A stretch of DNA of 5,488 nucleotides from CAYSLA01 sp964431685 (lineage in GTDB: Bacteria > Armatimonadota > UBA5829). Positions 5,380 through 5,488 of the stretch are shown here, one piece after another (position 1 is the first letter of the stretch; every line of letters starts with the position of its first letter). The stretch spans positions 1-5,488 of the forward strand of contig CAYSLA010000206.1 of the NCBI GenBank assembly GCA_964431685.1. The letters run 5' to 3'. Both the position numbers and the translations under genes were made by a program. A model generated the notes under the pieces. The model had not been told where the DNA came from, did no database searches, and was given only the letters and a program-made list of their open reading frames with translations.

Positions 5380-5385
5380 CCTCCT
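5380..5385 (-). promoter_or_regulatory. Strong RBS of the major tail tube gene
   Basis: AGGAGG (5385-5380) with a 7-nt spacer to ATG 5372 decides the tube gene start. It is the strongest SD with normal spacing in the window and overlaps the preceding gene's TAG, which fits high expression of the tube subunit. Confidence 0.85.
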
Positions 5386-5488
5386 AAACTAATGTGATAA
5401 TTGATGGAGTGAGCTTGTTCTTACGAACGGTGACCGTGCCCGAATACATCTTTAGCAAAGAATCTACCGCGGTCAGAGTATATGTGCC
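5384..5488 (-). CDS. C-terminal end of an unidentified gene upstream of the tail tube gene (partial)
   Basis: The frame is open from the window edge to TAG (5386-5384) and gives 34 residues: GTYTLTAVDSLLKMYSG, then TVTVRKNKLTPSIITLV. The alternating hydrophobic/polar residues suggest beta strands. The stop lies directly against the SD of the tube gene (TAG overlaps the start of AGGAGG), which fits tight operon packing. The position before the tube gene would suit a tail completion, tail terminator or neck protein, but nothing in these residues identifies one. The TLTAVDSL segment resembles VLTAVDAL in the gene at the far left of the window, so a shared domain type is possible. The fragment is too short for a functional call. 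Confidence 0.65.
   Translation of the reverse strand, partial: GTYTLTAVDSLLKMYSGTVTVRKNKLTPSIITLV

Noticed and set aside
1..5488. tRNA genes, CRISPR arrays, insertion sequences, attachment sites, promoters
   Set aside because: The window is filled with tightly packed coding frames; I saw no direct-repeat arrays, terminal inverted repeats, tRNA-like cloverleaf or intergenic space large enough for a promoter.

Overview
The window is a block of tail morphogenesis genes from a long-tailed (siphovirus-type) phage or prophage. Every supported gene lies on the minus strand, so transcription runs from position 5488 down to 1. Gene order, packing with almost no gaps, and the protein signatures are those of a standard tail cassette: tail tube, frameshifted tail assembly chaperone pair, tape measure, then distal tail genes. 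Nothing fixes the host: there is no integrase, tRNA, host flank or diagnostic metabolic gene. By eye the base composition is moderately GC-rich and uniform. From memory, proteins with the residue patterns of the genes after the tape measure turn up often in environmental and planctomycete-type phages, but that is only a hint.

Layout in transcription order. 5488-5384: last 34 codons of an unidentified gene. 5372-4479: major tail tube protein behind a strong ribosome binding site (RBS). 4479-4132: tail assembly chaperone, the short lambda gpG-like product. 4150-3926: an open frame with no usable start of its own, in the -1 frame relative to the chaperone, reached by ribosomal frameshifting at the heptamer GGGAAAA (4156-4150); the fused product is the gpGT-like long chaperone of 184 residues. 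3887 (or GTG 3929)-2151: tape measure protein. 2141-1239, 1236-484 and 484-1 (cut by the window edge): three proteins without assigned function in the distal-tail/tail-tip position.

How the genes work together: the tube protein polymerises around the tape measure, whose length sets tail length. The short and frameshifted chaperones are expected to coat the tape measure and recruit tube subunits, and the three downstream proteins probably build the tail tip or adsorption apparatus. Two gene junctions use the TAATG overlap, and others have 2-9 base gaps with recognisable Shine-Dalgarno (SD) sequences, so this is one operon segment.

The most notable content, and the easiest to miss because it has no start codon, is the complete three-part -1 frameshift signal: an SD-like GGAGG 10 nt upstream, the in-frame slippery heptamer, and a perfect 9-bp stem 6 nt downstream. 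The tape measure translation start is also unusual, lying in a run of small hairpins with the good SD sequence far upstream. No promoter, terminator, CRISPR array, insertion sequence or RNA gene was seen.
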